From Siphonodentalium dalli (lineage: Eukaryota > Mollusca > Scaphopoda > Gadilida > Siphonodentaliidae): a stretch of DNA of 64,000 nt. Made by a program: the position numbers and the translations under genes. Positions 12,980-24,932 of the stretch are shown here, piece after piece. The DNA lies in assembly GCA_032622095.1 (NCBI GenBank), contig CP136066.1, forward strand, positions 51,682,911 to 51,746,910, read 5' to 3'. How positions within the stretch are numbered: position 1 is the stretch's first letter; every line of letters begins with the position of its first letter. A model generated the notes under the pieces. That model made no database searches, was not told the origin of the DNA, and saw nothing but the letters and a program-made list of their open reading frames with translations.

Positions 12980-13660
12980 AGCAGAAGTTTCCTTAGAATT
13001 AATGAATGGAAATGGAATGCCTCTAATATTTGTATTATTTGAGTCGGACATAGATTACCTTAGCTGCAGGCAATCAATGCAATACGTGTAAACTATGTAG
13101 AAAAAGAAATTATTGAATAAAGTGTAGTGAATATGATGCGTCACTTTAATATTTGAGTCGGACATAGCTTACCTTACCTGAAGGCAATCAATGCAATAAG
13201 TGATGTAGAAACAGAAATTATTGAATGAAGTGTAATGAATATGAAGCGTCATTTTAATGCAATATCGATTGGGAGGAAGAGAAATGTCACTTTAATAGTT
13301 AACAATGATATACATATATATATAATTATAGATTATTCCCATTGAAGACGATCAATGCAATGACCAGTGTAGAAATGGAAAAAAAATGTTGCCTGAATGA
13401 ATCGATGTGTGAACATAAAGTCTCACTTTAATGAAATGTTGAGATGATGGAATCAACGAGGAATTTGCAATTTCTGTAATGATGAAATTGGTTCACATAC
13501 CGGTATACATGTATATGCAGCTGAAAATGTGAATTGACTGAAATGTAATTATGAAAGTGTCAATGACACTGTAGCTCAATGAGGAAAGGGAATAATTTCA
13601 TGTGTTACAGTTAATGGAGCGATTAAGAATGTGGAAAGTTGAAAGGCCTAGTTATGCAAA
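12779..13660 (-). repeat. Module S, truncated, in the F1 loop
   Basis: Reverse-strand relative of 40,381-41,218. Reading on the minus strand, it goes from the repeat array into CATTAAAGTGA and TTGCATTGATTGCCT units, then an (AT)n tract (about 12,946-12,976), and stops at GAACTATTC. In the full module at 40,381-41,680 this point is the inner edge of a small inverted repeat, so F1 holds half of that structure. Confidence 0.75.
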
Positions 13661-14990
13661 GATTAAAATCCAAGATGGCCGCGACAACCATCGTTTTTTT
13701 GCCAAATGACACAAAAAAGACTCCTTCCTATTTACATGTCATTGTTAACATCCTTCACAAATTTCATGATGATCCGACAAAAGATACGACCTGTAGCCCG
13801 TGTCAAAGGATTTAGTCATGTAAAGAGTAAAATACAAGATGGCTGCTGGCGACCAGGTTTCTTGGTTGAATTCAAAATGATCCTTTTCCCATCTACATGT
13901 AATTGTTAACATCCATTACAAATCTCATGATGATTGGACCAAAGATTCGACTTGTAGCCCTTGACAAAGAATTTAGTCATGCAAAGAGTATAATCCAAGA
14001 TGGCTGCTGGCGGCCATGTTTTTGGTCGAACAACCCCAAAATTACTCATTTCCCACCTACATGTCCATTTTAACATCCATGACAAATTTAATAATGATCA
14101 GACAAAAGATACGACCCAAAATGACTCGTTCACATCTACATGTCATCTACATGTCAATAGCGATGACAAATATCATAATGATATGACCAAATGTACAACC
14201 TAGAGCCTGTGCTGAAGGATTTAGTCAAGCAAAGAGTAAAATCCAAGATGTATGTTGGCCGAATGACCACAAAACAGCTCGTTCCCATCTACATGTCATT
14301 GTTAACACCAATGACAAATTTCATGAAGATCCGACCAAAGCTACGACCTGTAGCCCGCGCCAGAGGATTTAGTCATGCAAAGAGTAAAATCCAAGATGGC
14401 TGCTGGTGGCCATGTTTTTTTGGCCGAACGACCCCAAAATGGCTCGTTCCCATCTGCCTGTCATTATTAACATCCATGACAAATGTCATGATAATCAGAC
14501 GAACAGTATGACCTGTAGACCACGCGAATCGATTTAATTTTGAAATCCAAGATGGCTGCCAGCGGCCATGTTTTTTGTCCGAATGACCCGAAAAGGATTC
14601 TTTCCAATCTACATGTCATTGTTAACATCCATGACAAATTTCATGAAGATCCTACCAAAGCTACGACCTGTAGCCCGCGCCAAAGGATTTAGTCATGCAA
14701 AGAGTAAAATCAAAGATGGCTGCTGGCAGCCATGTTTTTTGGTGGAACAACCACAAAATGACTCGTTAACATCCATGATAACTTTCATGATGATCAGACA
14801 AACAGTAAGACATGTAGACCGTGCCAATCGATTTAATTTTGAAATCCAAGATGGCTGTCAGTCGCCATGTTTTTTGGCCAATGACCCAAAATGACCTGTT
14901 CCCATCTACATGTCAATGTCAACATTCATGACAAATTTGATAAAGATCAGCCCAAAGGTACGACATGTAGCCCGCGCCAAAGGAAATTGT
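13661..14990 (-). repeat. GGCGCGGGCTACAGG repeat array, reverse orientation
   Basis: About eight degenerate units with AATCCAAGATGGCTGCTGG and CGACCTGTAGCCCG in minus orientation, homologous to 34,799-40,380. From 14,641 outward the units are part of the right arm. The frames they open are repeat-derived. Confidence 0.85.
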
Positions 14991-16797
14991 TGACGGACAC
15001 ACACACGCACACATGGACGTCGTTGAGCTAATAATGAATATGTGATGTGTCGCTTTTAATGAATTGGCAATGACAGCAGTATGGAAACGGTCACTGCGGT
15101 GGAGTTACGATACATGCCGTTAGGTTATGATACATGGTCTACAGTCCTACAGGTATTAGCGGGTTGTCACACCAGACGTTGAAGAAAATTATGATATATG
15201 TCCATGAGGATCTTTTTAAAGATTGGGTAAGTGTTGGCGCTGGGTATAGCTGTTAAAACATCCGTTAAAACCGCCATAAACAGAATTAATATTATAAACA
15301 AATCTTGTTCTTATACCAATCATAAATACATGTATCACATTAATTTCAGCATGTTGTTATGTTAGTACTTTGTGTTACATTGTATGTAAGCAAACGTCAT
15401 CTTATGTAAACAAACAGTACATCTACATGTATGTAAAGAGTATGCGATAAGCAAAACACTCAACACCGAGTAGACCCCCACTGCATATACATGTATATGA
15501 AATTTTGTTAGAAATACCACCGTTATTTCACGCCTTTAGATTAGGCTAATTTGGGGACATTTTGGGGGACAGAGGTGATAGGTTTGAGTGAGGGGGGTAC
15601 CCCCTTGTGACTATTGGGGCTACTTTTTAAAGTAAACCTAAAATGGGGGCTGTTTGGTTGTTCTGAAGCATATGAAAGGTGAAAGAAATGAACCAATGGC
15701 CCCCATATCATTTCCTGGCAACTTGGGGTTATATCAGCATTCAGCAAGTTATGTTACATGTACCCTTATATTTTCAAGTTTTGTAGGTCACAATTTATTG
15801 AATATTGGGAATATTGGATCATTTGACATCAACAAAGCCATTTTATAGATGTACGGTGCTTGAAAGTTCACCAAGCAGTTCACCAACACACTGATCATGG
15901 GTATTTCCAATTAAAATTTAATTTAATCCAAGTTAAATCGCATAATCAAAGTAATTAATGGCTGAACATCACCAACTTCAACTGTGGAATCCGACCCAAT
16001 GCCTCCCATACAGAGAGGCCTAAGCTAAATGAGGTTCCCAGAGGGTGAATTTGGTGATGCTAGCCCTCTGGGGACCTCATTCCGCAAATGTCAGCCACAC
16101 TAAATTCAGACTTGGGGACCGCCCACCTCTAGTTCTATTGAGAATCATATATTAACCCTTCATTTACTAAATGCTTATTGACAAGTAGATGTTGTGGGAA
16201 GTGTTCAGATAAAGTCGTTTGTTGAACTTTTCTGAACATTTCCAACCAATTAATAGATATCCTTCTACACATGTACATATTATCTGTTAGTCTGTTGTCA
16301 TCTGCTTGCATTTCCTGAACACCCCTCTGAATGAATAATAGATCATTCAAATAAATTCTGTTTTACTTGGTGGGAGAATCCATTTAGTAAAGAAAGGGTT
16401 ATATCAAATTTTCGCTACGATAAGGCAGCAATGATTCATAGCCCCTACAATTCAGTGGAATCATGAACTTATTTACAACATACCGCATTACCGGTAAAGC
16501 CATTTAATAAGCTAAATCTCCGATTTTGGTGTTGAATGGGTCACCATGAATCACTCTCAACCTAATCAATCACCACGGTGTTTTGCTTATCGCTCACTAT
16601 TTACATGCTGTATATATACAAACGCTCTGCTCACACAAAGTGTTTTGCGGAAAATAACGCATTCTTAATATGATCATTATTCTACATGTATACTATTAGG
16701 ATATTATTGAGGAAACTTTCATAATTTGGTAACTGTTATTTCTAAATTATTACTTATTACATGTACATATGTACATGTACACATACATGTATACCGG

Positions 16798-17406
16798 CAG
16801 ACTTTCATTTTTAGAAAATGTAGGCGCGCAGAGTCCCGCTCGCTGGGTTTTGGCCAGGCGCGCGGTTTCTATCAAGATAAAATAAACAGCGGAAATACAT
16901 TCATAAATGCCGCGTAAATTGAATTTGTTTACTCACGATCGATGTCCAGTGAATCTCTTTGATGGTTTAACACTGCTTAATCCACTATCCATAAGCACAA
17001 GTGAATGTTACACACTATGTTTTATATTCTACATGCTCCTATATTAAATGTAATTCATAATAATTAATAAGGAATCAATTTAATACTCAGATTCCAAGCT
17101 GACAGAATAAATATCAACATCTCCCAGCCACGTGGTCTCGATTTGATTTTCGAGGAATTTATGTGACGTCATAAGCCATACCGGTACATAGAAATGTATT
17201 TTTAGCTTCGAATCATTCAGTCTCAGACAGATAGTGCATTTGACACGTCACACCGTGTGACCTCGTCTGGGTAGACACTGATAATAGCGTTATCAGGTTC
17301 GCTCTCTGTATTTGGCCTAGGTGCACAATCGATCGCTCGCTGGTTTTCAGTTTTAGCCGTGCGATGGTGCGCAAGAGCGATCGCGCGTCTCAAAAATGAA
17401 AGTCTG
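16798..17406. mobile_element. MITE-B, mirror copy in F1 right arm
   Basis: A 609 bp reverse-complement counterpart of 10,031-10,639, flanked by TACCGG at 16,792-16,797 and 17,407-17,412. That is the complement of the left-arm duplication CCGGTA, so both copies derive from one insertion event. Confidence 0.85.
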
Positions 17407-17754
17407 TACCGGTACACTTATCTGATGTGCCTGACTTCATCCGGGCTCTTTAGGGAACAACGTTGCCAACCGGTATACATGTACAATGTATAAGTATATA
17501 TCGAGGTCGCAGTCAAGGACAGTCGCATATGAAATTGGACCCACCCATATAGTTCCCGGGATCAAAGTAGGCCTTTGGTACATTAATACCAAATTTTAGT
17601 CCGATCAGTCGTGCAGTTTTCAAGTCTATAACACACCGAGACAGAAGTTCTATGTACCTACATGTATATGAGCGAGGTCATGGTCAAGGACATGGTCACT
17701 CATGAAATTGGACCCGCCCATTTCCGGGATCAAAGTAGACATACAATACATGTA

Positions 17755-18106
17755 CCCCGCTGGACAAAACAAGTATCCATTGGCACCGATGTATTTGCTG
17801 TTCGGCTGCGGTGTCAGAGTTTGTAACTGCAGTTGAGCACCGCAGCCGAACGGCAAGTACATTGCGGCCAAACGGCAAGTTCACTGCGGCCGAAAGGCAA
17901 CTACCCTTACGGTCGAATAGCATGTACACAGTGGTTAGATTTCTGGTTTGTATTGTCTTTTTTTCAGTTTGATGAAAGTACACCGTGGCAAATACACCAT
18001 GCCGAATGGCAATTACATCACGACCCAACTGTTAGCCGGTGGTGCCGCGGTGTAGTTGCATTTCAGCTGCGGTGGCAATGCTAACCGCACCGCAGTTAAG
18101 TGGTCC
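17755..18106. mobile_element. MITE-A, mirror copy in F1 right arm
   Basis: Starts CCCCGCTGGACAAAACAAG after TA and ends near GTGGTCCC, with the same truncation as 9,326-9,675. Confidence 0.7.
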
Positions 18107-18119
18107 CACACACAGACAG

Positions 18120-18600
18120 AATTTCCGAAAAACAACCGATGAACAAATGACCGATGATGAAAAACAACTAACGAAAAAACACACCGGCTGACGAATGGTG
18201 GCAAATGACAGATAAATGGCGAGGATGACGATGGCAAATAGCAACAAACAACAACGAAGAAAAATACCGACTGATGACAAAAAATGACTGATGACGAAAA
18301 ACAAATGGCCAACGACTAACACGATGTCGAACAATCGATGACGAAAAATTACTGATGACGAAAAACAAACAACCAAAGATGAACACGATGTCGAATGATC
18401 GATGACGAAAAATGTCTTGATGACAAACACATCGACCCAGGCCTGCAGGTTTCAAAATTATGTGTAACCAACAATAAACACGACGACAAACTACCAAGGA
18501 CGAAAAACGACAGACGACAACCAAACACGAATGACGACAAACACACTGACTGTGACACTGATGACCAACGAATGACCACGACAAATTGTCAAATGATCAA
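18120..18600 (-). repeat. TTCGTCATC-type low-complexity, mirror block
   Basis: Reverse complement of the two left-arm blocks, here fused because the 255 bp segment present at 8,702-8,956 is absent. GATGACGAAAAAC-type units dominate. Confidence 0.7.
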
Positions 18601-19836
18601 AAATGATTAAATGAAATAATAATCAAAATTTAATTTTTAATTTAAAGCAAACAGACCTACCTTTAAAAAAATCTTGGATTTGGAGAAAAATACCTCCAGG
18701 AGCACGCATTGTGCTGTTGTGTTCACAACTCCACAAGAATCCTCATCAGATATCAATTCCTTGAACTTAAGTTGAAGATAGTAACTAGGAAACATACTAC
18801 AATTTTAGTATCACAATTTACAATACACGTAACACAGAATTCGTTCTTTCATTTTTTTTATCTTTCTTTGAACTTCGAACTTTTTGGTTGATTGAATGAT
18901 TCTGGAATCTTGATCATTGTTGTCTGTAACAGTTTACAGTGAAGCCTAACGCAGTAACTGTCGATTGTCACGAAATCAAGCGATTAATTAATCTACGTAC
19001 CGGTACACTCGTACATTTGTGAAAATTGTTTGCCATGAAGCGAAGGTGAAGGCCTTATCGGTCTATGGGATATACGGAAGTAATTTCCGATCAAGTAACT
19101 GCCGTAAGCCGGATGACACTGACAGGACGGTCGCTTGACGGGGGGTAATTAATTATTATGCTAATGATATACCAATGATTTTTATCAGATGAAAAGGCTG
19201 CAATTAATCCTCAGAAAGAACTGAATAGGCTAAACTTGAAAGTCGGGTACATTCTAGAATCTGGGAATGAATTTGATCAGTTGTTGTTGTTGTCTGCATA
19301 TTCCTCCGTTATATTGGAGCACCCTGTAGTTTCTGCTGGATTCTGCGCAGTCACCACCCGGAAGTCACGTGTTAAATTCACAAATAAACGTACACGGTAA
19401 TTTCTCTCATGGTATATAGAAATATATAAAAATTATATAAAAATTATATGACGTCATAATTCACATGCATTTAGGAATAAACACCCACTTGGGTGGTTGC
19501 TACTAGTACTCGGCCGTGGTAGCACCTGGACCCGACAGGAATGATTAACAGCCCGAGGGCCTATTTATAGACCCGAGACGGAGTTAATCATTCCTGGAGG
19601 GCTGTAAAGAAACCAAGGTGCCCGACAAAATCATGCTATTACTATTATTACCACACCGTCCTGGTGTGAGCATGCGTTAATGAAAACAAAGCTTAGCGCT
19701 CGCTTCTGTTCAACTTCACCTTAAAATCATGGAATCATGACGTGTGGGTAAAATAATGTTCATCTAATAAAGAACGCCCTCTAAAGTGGTAAAAAATATT
19801 AAGTAATAGTGTTAACGTTGGAATCAACAGAAAGAT

Positions 19837-20556
19837 CAGACTTTAATTTTTGAGGCGCGCGATCGCTCTTGCGCACCATCGCGCAGCTAAAATTGAAAAC
19901 CAGTGAGCGATCAATTGCGCGCCTAGGCCAAATATGGAGAGCGTACAAGTACCGGGTATAAAGCAACAGCTTGAATGTTGTAGCAAAATATCAAATGAAT
20001 TCTCCAAAACCAACATTCATTGTCGGCATTCATCAAAAGGTGATCCCTCGTGCCACGATTATTGGCAGTTTAAGTTTTTTGACGTCACACGATGTGAAGT
20101 GTCAAATGCACTATCTGTCTGAGACTGAATGATTCGAAGCTAAAAATACATTTGAACGATTTCTATGTATGGCTTATGACGTCACATAAATTCCTCGAAA
20201 ATCAAAGCGAGACCACGTGGCCGGCCCGAGATGTTTCCGTATTTATTTCGTCAGCATTGAATCGGAGTATTAAATTAATTCCTTATTAATAATTATGAAT
20301 TACAATTAATATAGGAGCATGTACAATATGAAAACACAGTGTGTAACATTCACTTGTGCTTATGGATAGTGGATTAAGCAGTGTTAAACCATCAAAGAGT
20401 TTCAATGGACATCCATCGTGAGTAAACTAATTCAATTTACGCAACATTTATGAATGTATTTCCGCTGTTTATTTTATCTTGATAGAAACCGCGCGGCTGG
20501 CCAAAACCCAGCGAGCGGGACTATGCGCGCCTACATTTTGTAAACATGAAAGTCTG
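19837..20556. mobile_element. MITE-B with 6-bp target duplication AAAGAT
   Basis: A 720 bp copy with ends CAGACTTTAATTTTTGAGGC and CATGAAAGTCTG, flanked by AAAGAT at 19,831-19,836 and 20,557-20,562. It has about 110 bp more than the F1 copies near its left end, and its target differs from theirs, so it is an independent insertion. Confidence 0.85.
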
Positions 20557-20597
20557 AAAGATATCTGTATGAATTTGAACTGAATACACATGTACTA

Positions 20598-20980
20598 CCC
20601 TGCTGGGCAAAACAAGTGTCCACTTAACCACGGTGCGCTTAGCATTGCCACTGCGGCCGAAATGCAACTACACAGCGGCTCCACCAGCTAACTACAATTG
20701 GGCCGCGGTGTATTTGCCATTCGACCATGGTGTAGTTGCCGCTGTGTGCATTCATTAAACTGAAAAAAGACAATATAAACCAGAAATCTAACCACGGTGT
20801 ACATGCCATTCGGCCCCATTGTAGTTGCTTTTCGGCCATGGTGTACATGTGTACTTGACGGTCGGCCATGGTGTACTTGCCGCTCGGCCGCGGTGCTCAA
20901 CTGCAGTTACAAACTCTGAAACCGCTGCCGAACGCCAAACACACCGCGGTGCAAATGGACACTTGTTTTGTCCAGCAGGG
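20598..20980. mobile_element. MITE-A
   Basis: 383 bp with inverted termini CCCTGCTGGGCAAAACAAG and CTTGTTTTGTCCAGCAGGG. The interior is built from degenerate CACCGCGGCCGAACGGCAAG-like units. TA precedes the left end; the right side reads CAGTA, so the duplication is damaged here. Confidence 0.75.
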
Positions 20981-22021
20981 CAGTATGATTGATCTTTTCA
21001 ATTTGAAAACAGAAACAATTCTTTTTCAGTCCTAAATCAAATGATTAAATTAATGATAAGCAAATACCTGTGCAACCTTTGATGATTAGAGAACAAATTC
21101 AACAATGCCTCCAAGCTCCTGTCGAAAGTGAAAGTGCAATAATCATGTCACAAACACAGTTTACACATGATGTCATGAAATTGAATACACTTAACATTGA
21201 ATTGCCTAGTCTTCGTGTATCTGTGGTACACAATAATCCATAAAATCCTCAAAACAATATTCATTGTTGCAAATTACATGAAACACAGATCAATCGCTCG
21301 TTGATTTTTCAATTTCGTGCCATGTGGGGCCTTGACCTTGTAGTGGAGAAATCGGTGTATATAAAGTGTTTGTCGACGCCGATGCCGGCTCTAAATAAAA
21401 GTGTACCGGTAATGTCGCACTTCTTCGTTGTTTCTCAATGGATGTGAATGCGATTTGGTATGTGTGTCCGGGTTGGGTCATGGATGATATTGATTATCGC
21501 ACATGCACATTTGATTTGTTTTTTTAATTTACAAATTTCGAGTAGAAGATTTGTTTACAATCGAGATGGCTAATCACAAACTGTGCCACGGTAATATTTT
21601 ACCGAATGCCATGTTATCAGACTAGAAAGGCTGTGATTAATCCTCGATTAATCTATTAATTTATTATTTGATTGAGTCTCTGAATGACTCAGTGAGGACA
21701 ATTAAAAAGTGATCATCGGCAATCGTTGTTGTTGTTGTACTTGTATGTAAATTCCTCCGTCTCGGTTGTCTTCGGAGCACGCTGCTCTCCTAACTCAGAA
21801 CACCGTTACTAACAGTCGATTGTGTTGAAGTTGAAGTGAAGAAAACGTAATTCTTCGATCAGTTTCTGCTGGATTCTGCGCAGTAACCTCCCGGAAGTCA
21901 CGTGTGAAATTTACGAAAAAGCATACACGCTATTTTCACTCTTGGTATAGAAATATAGAAAAATTATATGACGTCATAATTCACATGCATTTAGGTATAA
22001 ACACCCACTGGGGTGGTTGCT

Positions 22022-22670
22022 ATTAAAGTGACGCATCATATTCACTACACTTTATTCAATAATTTCTTTTTCTACAATGTACATAGTTTACACGTATTGC
22101 ATTGATTGCCTGCAGCTAAGGTAATCTATGTCCGACTCAAATAATACAAATATTAGAGGCATTCCATTTCCATCCATTAATTCTAAGGACACTTCTGCTG
22201 TGATATATATATATATGTATATATACATACAGGGTACTACATGTGCTACACCACTCGGAGAAATGTCTGTGTCATCACACTAAAATACCATGTTAGAACT
22301 TGAATTGATATATTCGTAATCGTATATAGTCACCAATAGCCGGGTTACTACCGTAGTACCTGACATTGCCTATCTAGTGAACTATTCAAACCCAACAGGC
22401 CTGGTTGATTTCACTGTGGGATGATGGTTCACTTCCATCCTCAAGCTACTTTTCTTTTCTGACGTGCAGGGGTAGATATGCTTGAGGCCCCACCACAGTT
22501 AAATTCGCACCAGGTTCTCCGCTATTATTATCTTATGTTCGAACTTTACTCATATGTTTGGACTGATCATAACCATGATTTCAATGCTGGGTTTGAATAG
22601 TTCACTAGATGGGCAATGTCCGTTACTACGGTAGTAACCCGGCTATTGGTGACTATATACGATTACGAAA
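22022..22670 (+). repeat. Module S, left part, interrupted by a LINE
   Basis: Homologous to 40,869-41,525. It begins TATTAAAGTGACGCATC, directly after the foldback terminus at 22,021; the intact copy reads CAAATATTAAAG here, so the foldback entered at this TA. It ends at GATTACGAA, where LINE-1 sequence starts, and resumes at 42,700. It includes the left arm and centre of the module's internal inverted repeat. Confidence 0.8.
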
Positions 22671-24932
22671 ATATTAAAACTGGCAGCAATATAACAAACT
22701 GAGAACAACCAGCACCCGTGAAAATTGTCCTCGAAATTGTCGCTGTTAATAAACACAGAGAATTCACTGCATGGCCAAAAAACCAGACACACTCATGCCA
22801 TACGTATCGAACGCACGAAATTCTCGGCTCTCTGTGGCTCAATATAAATGTCGAACACTCGGACAGAGGTCAGGCTACCTCATTTGATACCTGGCCAATT
22901 GACCCACTTACGCTAAATAACGCAGACAAAGACGGGATAAAGCAGTCAGTCGCTTTGGGTCCGCAAGATCGACCAGATACAACGACCTGTGTGTATAAGA
23001 ACAATTTACAGACGGAGTGTAACAGTCCTCTGTTTATTTTAAGGGTGCTCGGTCCGATCGGACGCTCCTAATATGCTGTTTCTTTGGCTTCGGGGTTGGG
23101 GGTTGGGGAGTGTTTGGTTCGGGCCGGGGGCCCGTCCGTCGGGTCTCGGAGTGTTTGGATGTCGATGTTTGGGGTTTGCGATCTCTATTGTTTGTGGGGC
23201 GGAGCTTGCCTGTCGGACGGGCGGTCTTGCGGATGGGGATGGAGGGCTCTAAATCAAGTGGTAATAATAGCCACTTGATTTTGGAGTTGTCCATCTTTGT
23301 CTGCGGGGCCGTCCGTTTGGCCGGCGGGTTCTGCCACGCGGGCAGTGGGGTCGCGGGCTTTGATCGTCGATGTCTGGTCGCTCTGGGCCTTGATGTATGG
23401 GTTCCTCGGCTCGAATCGGATATTTCTTGCCCCCCCCCCCCGGGCCGAGGGGTAGTGGGTTCGGGCGTCTGATCGGATTGAATACCTTTAAGGAATATTG
23501 TCCATACACAGGTGTGAGAAAATAAAATAGATATATTATCAACCATTTGATTGCACATAATTATGCCTAAGGGTGCGTTCATGTGCTGGCGGGTTTGTGC
23601 GGTATAGTTTTGCGGGAGTTTTGTCGTGGAGAACGGTATGGTGTCGGAGTGTGGGCTGAGGCATGCATATGGGGTGCATCTGTATCGTGGCTGACAGCGT
23701 CTGAGGTGGCATCTCTGTGGTTCCGCCCGTGGCGGTGCTGCCGGAATTTGCCTGTAAATAGCGTGCAATTATATCGCAAGAATAAATCATGCATGTATAT
23801 TTGGGGGCAGGTTCCGGTAGCGTCGTTGCGGGTGGGGCTACATGGGTTTTGCTTCTCATGTCTTTTGCTTTGGTGGGTTGCGTGTTGTGTGCGTGTTTCC
23901 GTTCGTATTCTGACGCCGTGTTGTTTTCTGTAGCGAAGTGCCCGCGATGACGTGCCTTGCGGACTTGCCGGCGTATGGACGTCCCTATAACCTCTCGATT
24001 TATGTTATTATTTTCGTATTTATTATGCCACCCTTTATTGTTTTAGTATATACAATAATTTATTGCAGGAATGGTCTATCTCTTCCATGCCACAATTACA
24101 ACAACATTTTTAAAATATAAATTTCATATTTGAGGATTGTAACAAGATAACGTTCTCCTTCGTACTACACTCTTCGGGTACACCGAACATTTTCGCCCGG
24201 ATTTCTATTCTAAAACTGTCCCACAGATGTAATAAAATAAATACCGCGAAGAGATAGACCATCTTTAATTCTTCAAACCTGGTAAATGTGGTCCTGTCAG
24301 AGAAAGGTTATGTCGGTGTTCCGATCTGACAACACTGGCAATTAGCATTGGATATATATACATGAATTATGATATAATCTTCCTTCGGATTTATATTTAT
24401 ACTGCGTGTTTTGCGATATTCTGGCATGGCGGTTCTGTGGCAGGACACACGTTTACCTTGATTTACACGTTGCCTTGATTTATAGTAGGAATATTGGAAT
24501 ATACCATTCGTATGATCAAATTTTAACCCATTACTAAAATAAACAGTAATCAGATGAATCTCAAAAATCATAATAAATAAATAAATAGCCAAAACAAACT
24601 TAACTATGTGCTATAGATATACTTCCCCATACATGTTAATATAGTAAATAACTATACATTATAAACATATACATGAACGGACTATGTTACATAAACACCA
24701 GTAATGTAGCTAAAATCCAAAATATTTGATTTATTTTAATACAATGGACCAAACGAATGCAACGCTTTCCCACCAATATATTTCTAATTTCTATTAATGT
24801 TTATCCAGAATGTATTTGATAGCGAATATCCAAACCACCTATGTCTAATTATGCTCGAGCTCCTCTCCATAACTCTAGAATATCACCAATTGGGCTTTAG
24901 TAATAACTCAAAAAAGGATAACAATAAATATC
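22671..24932 (+). other. LINE-1 5-prime portion, ORF1 not identified
   Basis: Lies between the module S flank and ORF2. A plus-strand frame of 117 codons (22,718-23,071) has no domain I recognise. 23,040-23,960 is distinctly GC-rich with strings of CGG and a C12 run, and opens a proline/arginine-rich minus-strand frame of 244 codons (23,034-23,768) that I regard as compositional. From 23,960 the sequence is AT-rich again. It may be a LINE 5-prime UTR with decayed ORF1, or may include another inserted repeat. Confidence 0.4.
24072..24262. repeat. Small inverted-repeat pair
   Basis: ATGGTCTATCTCTTC at 24,072-24,086 and its perfect complement at 24,248-24,262 enclose about 160 bp. This could be a tiny MITE or simply a dyad; no convincing flanking duplication is visible. 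Confidence 0.4.

Larger units (their letters stand above)
7649..19501. mobile_element. Giant foldback element F1 with TA target duplication
   Basis: An 11,853 bp inverted repeat whose ends are GCAACCACCCCAGTGGGTG on the left and its near-exact reverse complement on the right (one base changed). It is flanked by TA at 7,647-7,648 and 19,502-19,503. The arms (7,649-12,778 and 14,641-19,501) match by eye in the high nineties percent and include the same nested MITEs at the same points. The loop (12,779-14,640) is not part of the arm match. No transposase frame is visible, so it would depend on another element. TA target duplication points to Tc1/mariner-type integration, but the terminus is not one I recognise. 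Confidence 0.85.
14641..19501 (-). repeat. F1 right arm
   Basis: Reverse complement of 7,649-12,778, about 4,860 bp. It retains MITE-B and truncated MITE-A at the mirror positions but lacks the counterparts of 8,702-8,956 and of most of the poly-C run. Small substitutions and indels are scattered along it, for example an extra segment with CTACGATAAGGCAGC near 16,420. Confidence 0.85.
19504..22021 (-). repeat. Arm of a second foldback type (outer arm)
   Basis: 2,518 bp that reappear in inverse orientation at 30,380-33,512 once the 620 bp MITE in that copy is removed. The outer end is the GCAACCACC terminus (minus strand, at 22,021), followed by TA and module S. Compared with the F1 arms it shares the terminus, the GCGCAG/CCAGCAGAAAC zone and both MITE families, but long stretches differ, so it is a separate subfamily. 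It starts immediately after F1's right-hand TA. Confidence 0.8.

Noticed and set aside
12513-14894. Frames in the GGCGCGGGCTACAGG repeats as genes
   Set aside because: The same peptides recur in degenerate form across dozens of repeat units in several frames, as expected of non-coding repeats.
23034-23768. Minus-strand 244-codon proline/arginine-rich frame
   Set aside because: It lies in a GC-rich stretch where stops are rare, opposes the LINE orientation, and shows no recognisable domain.
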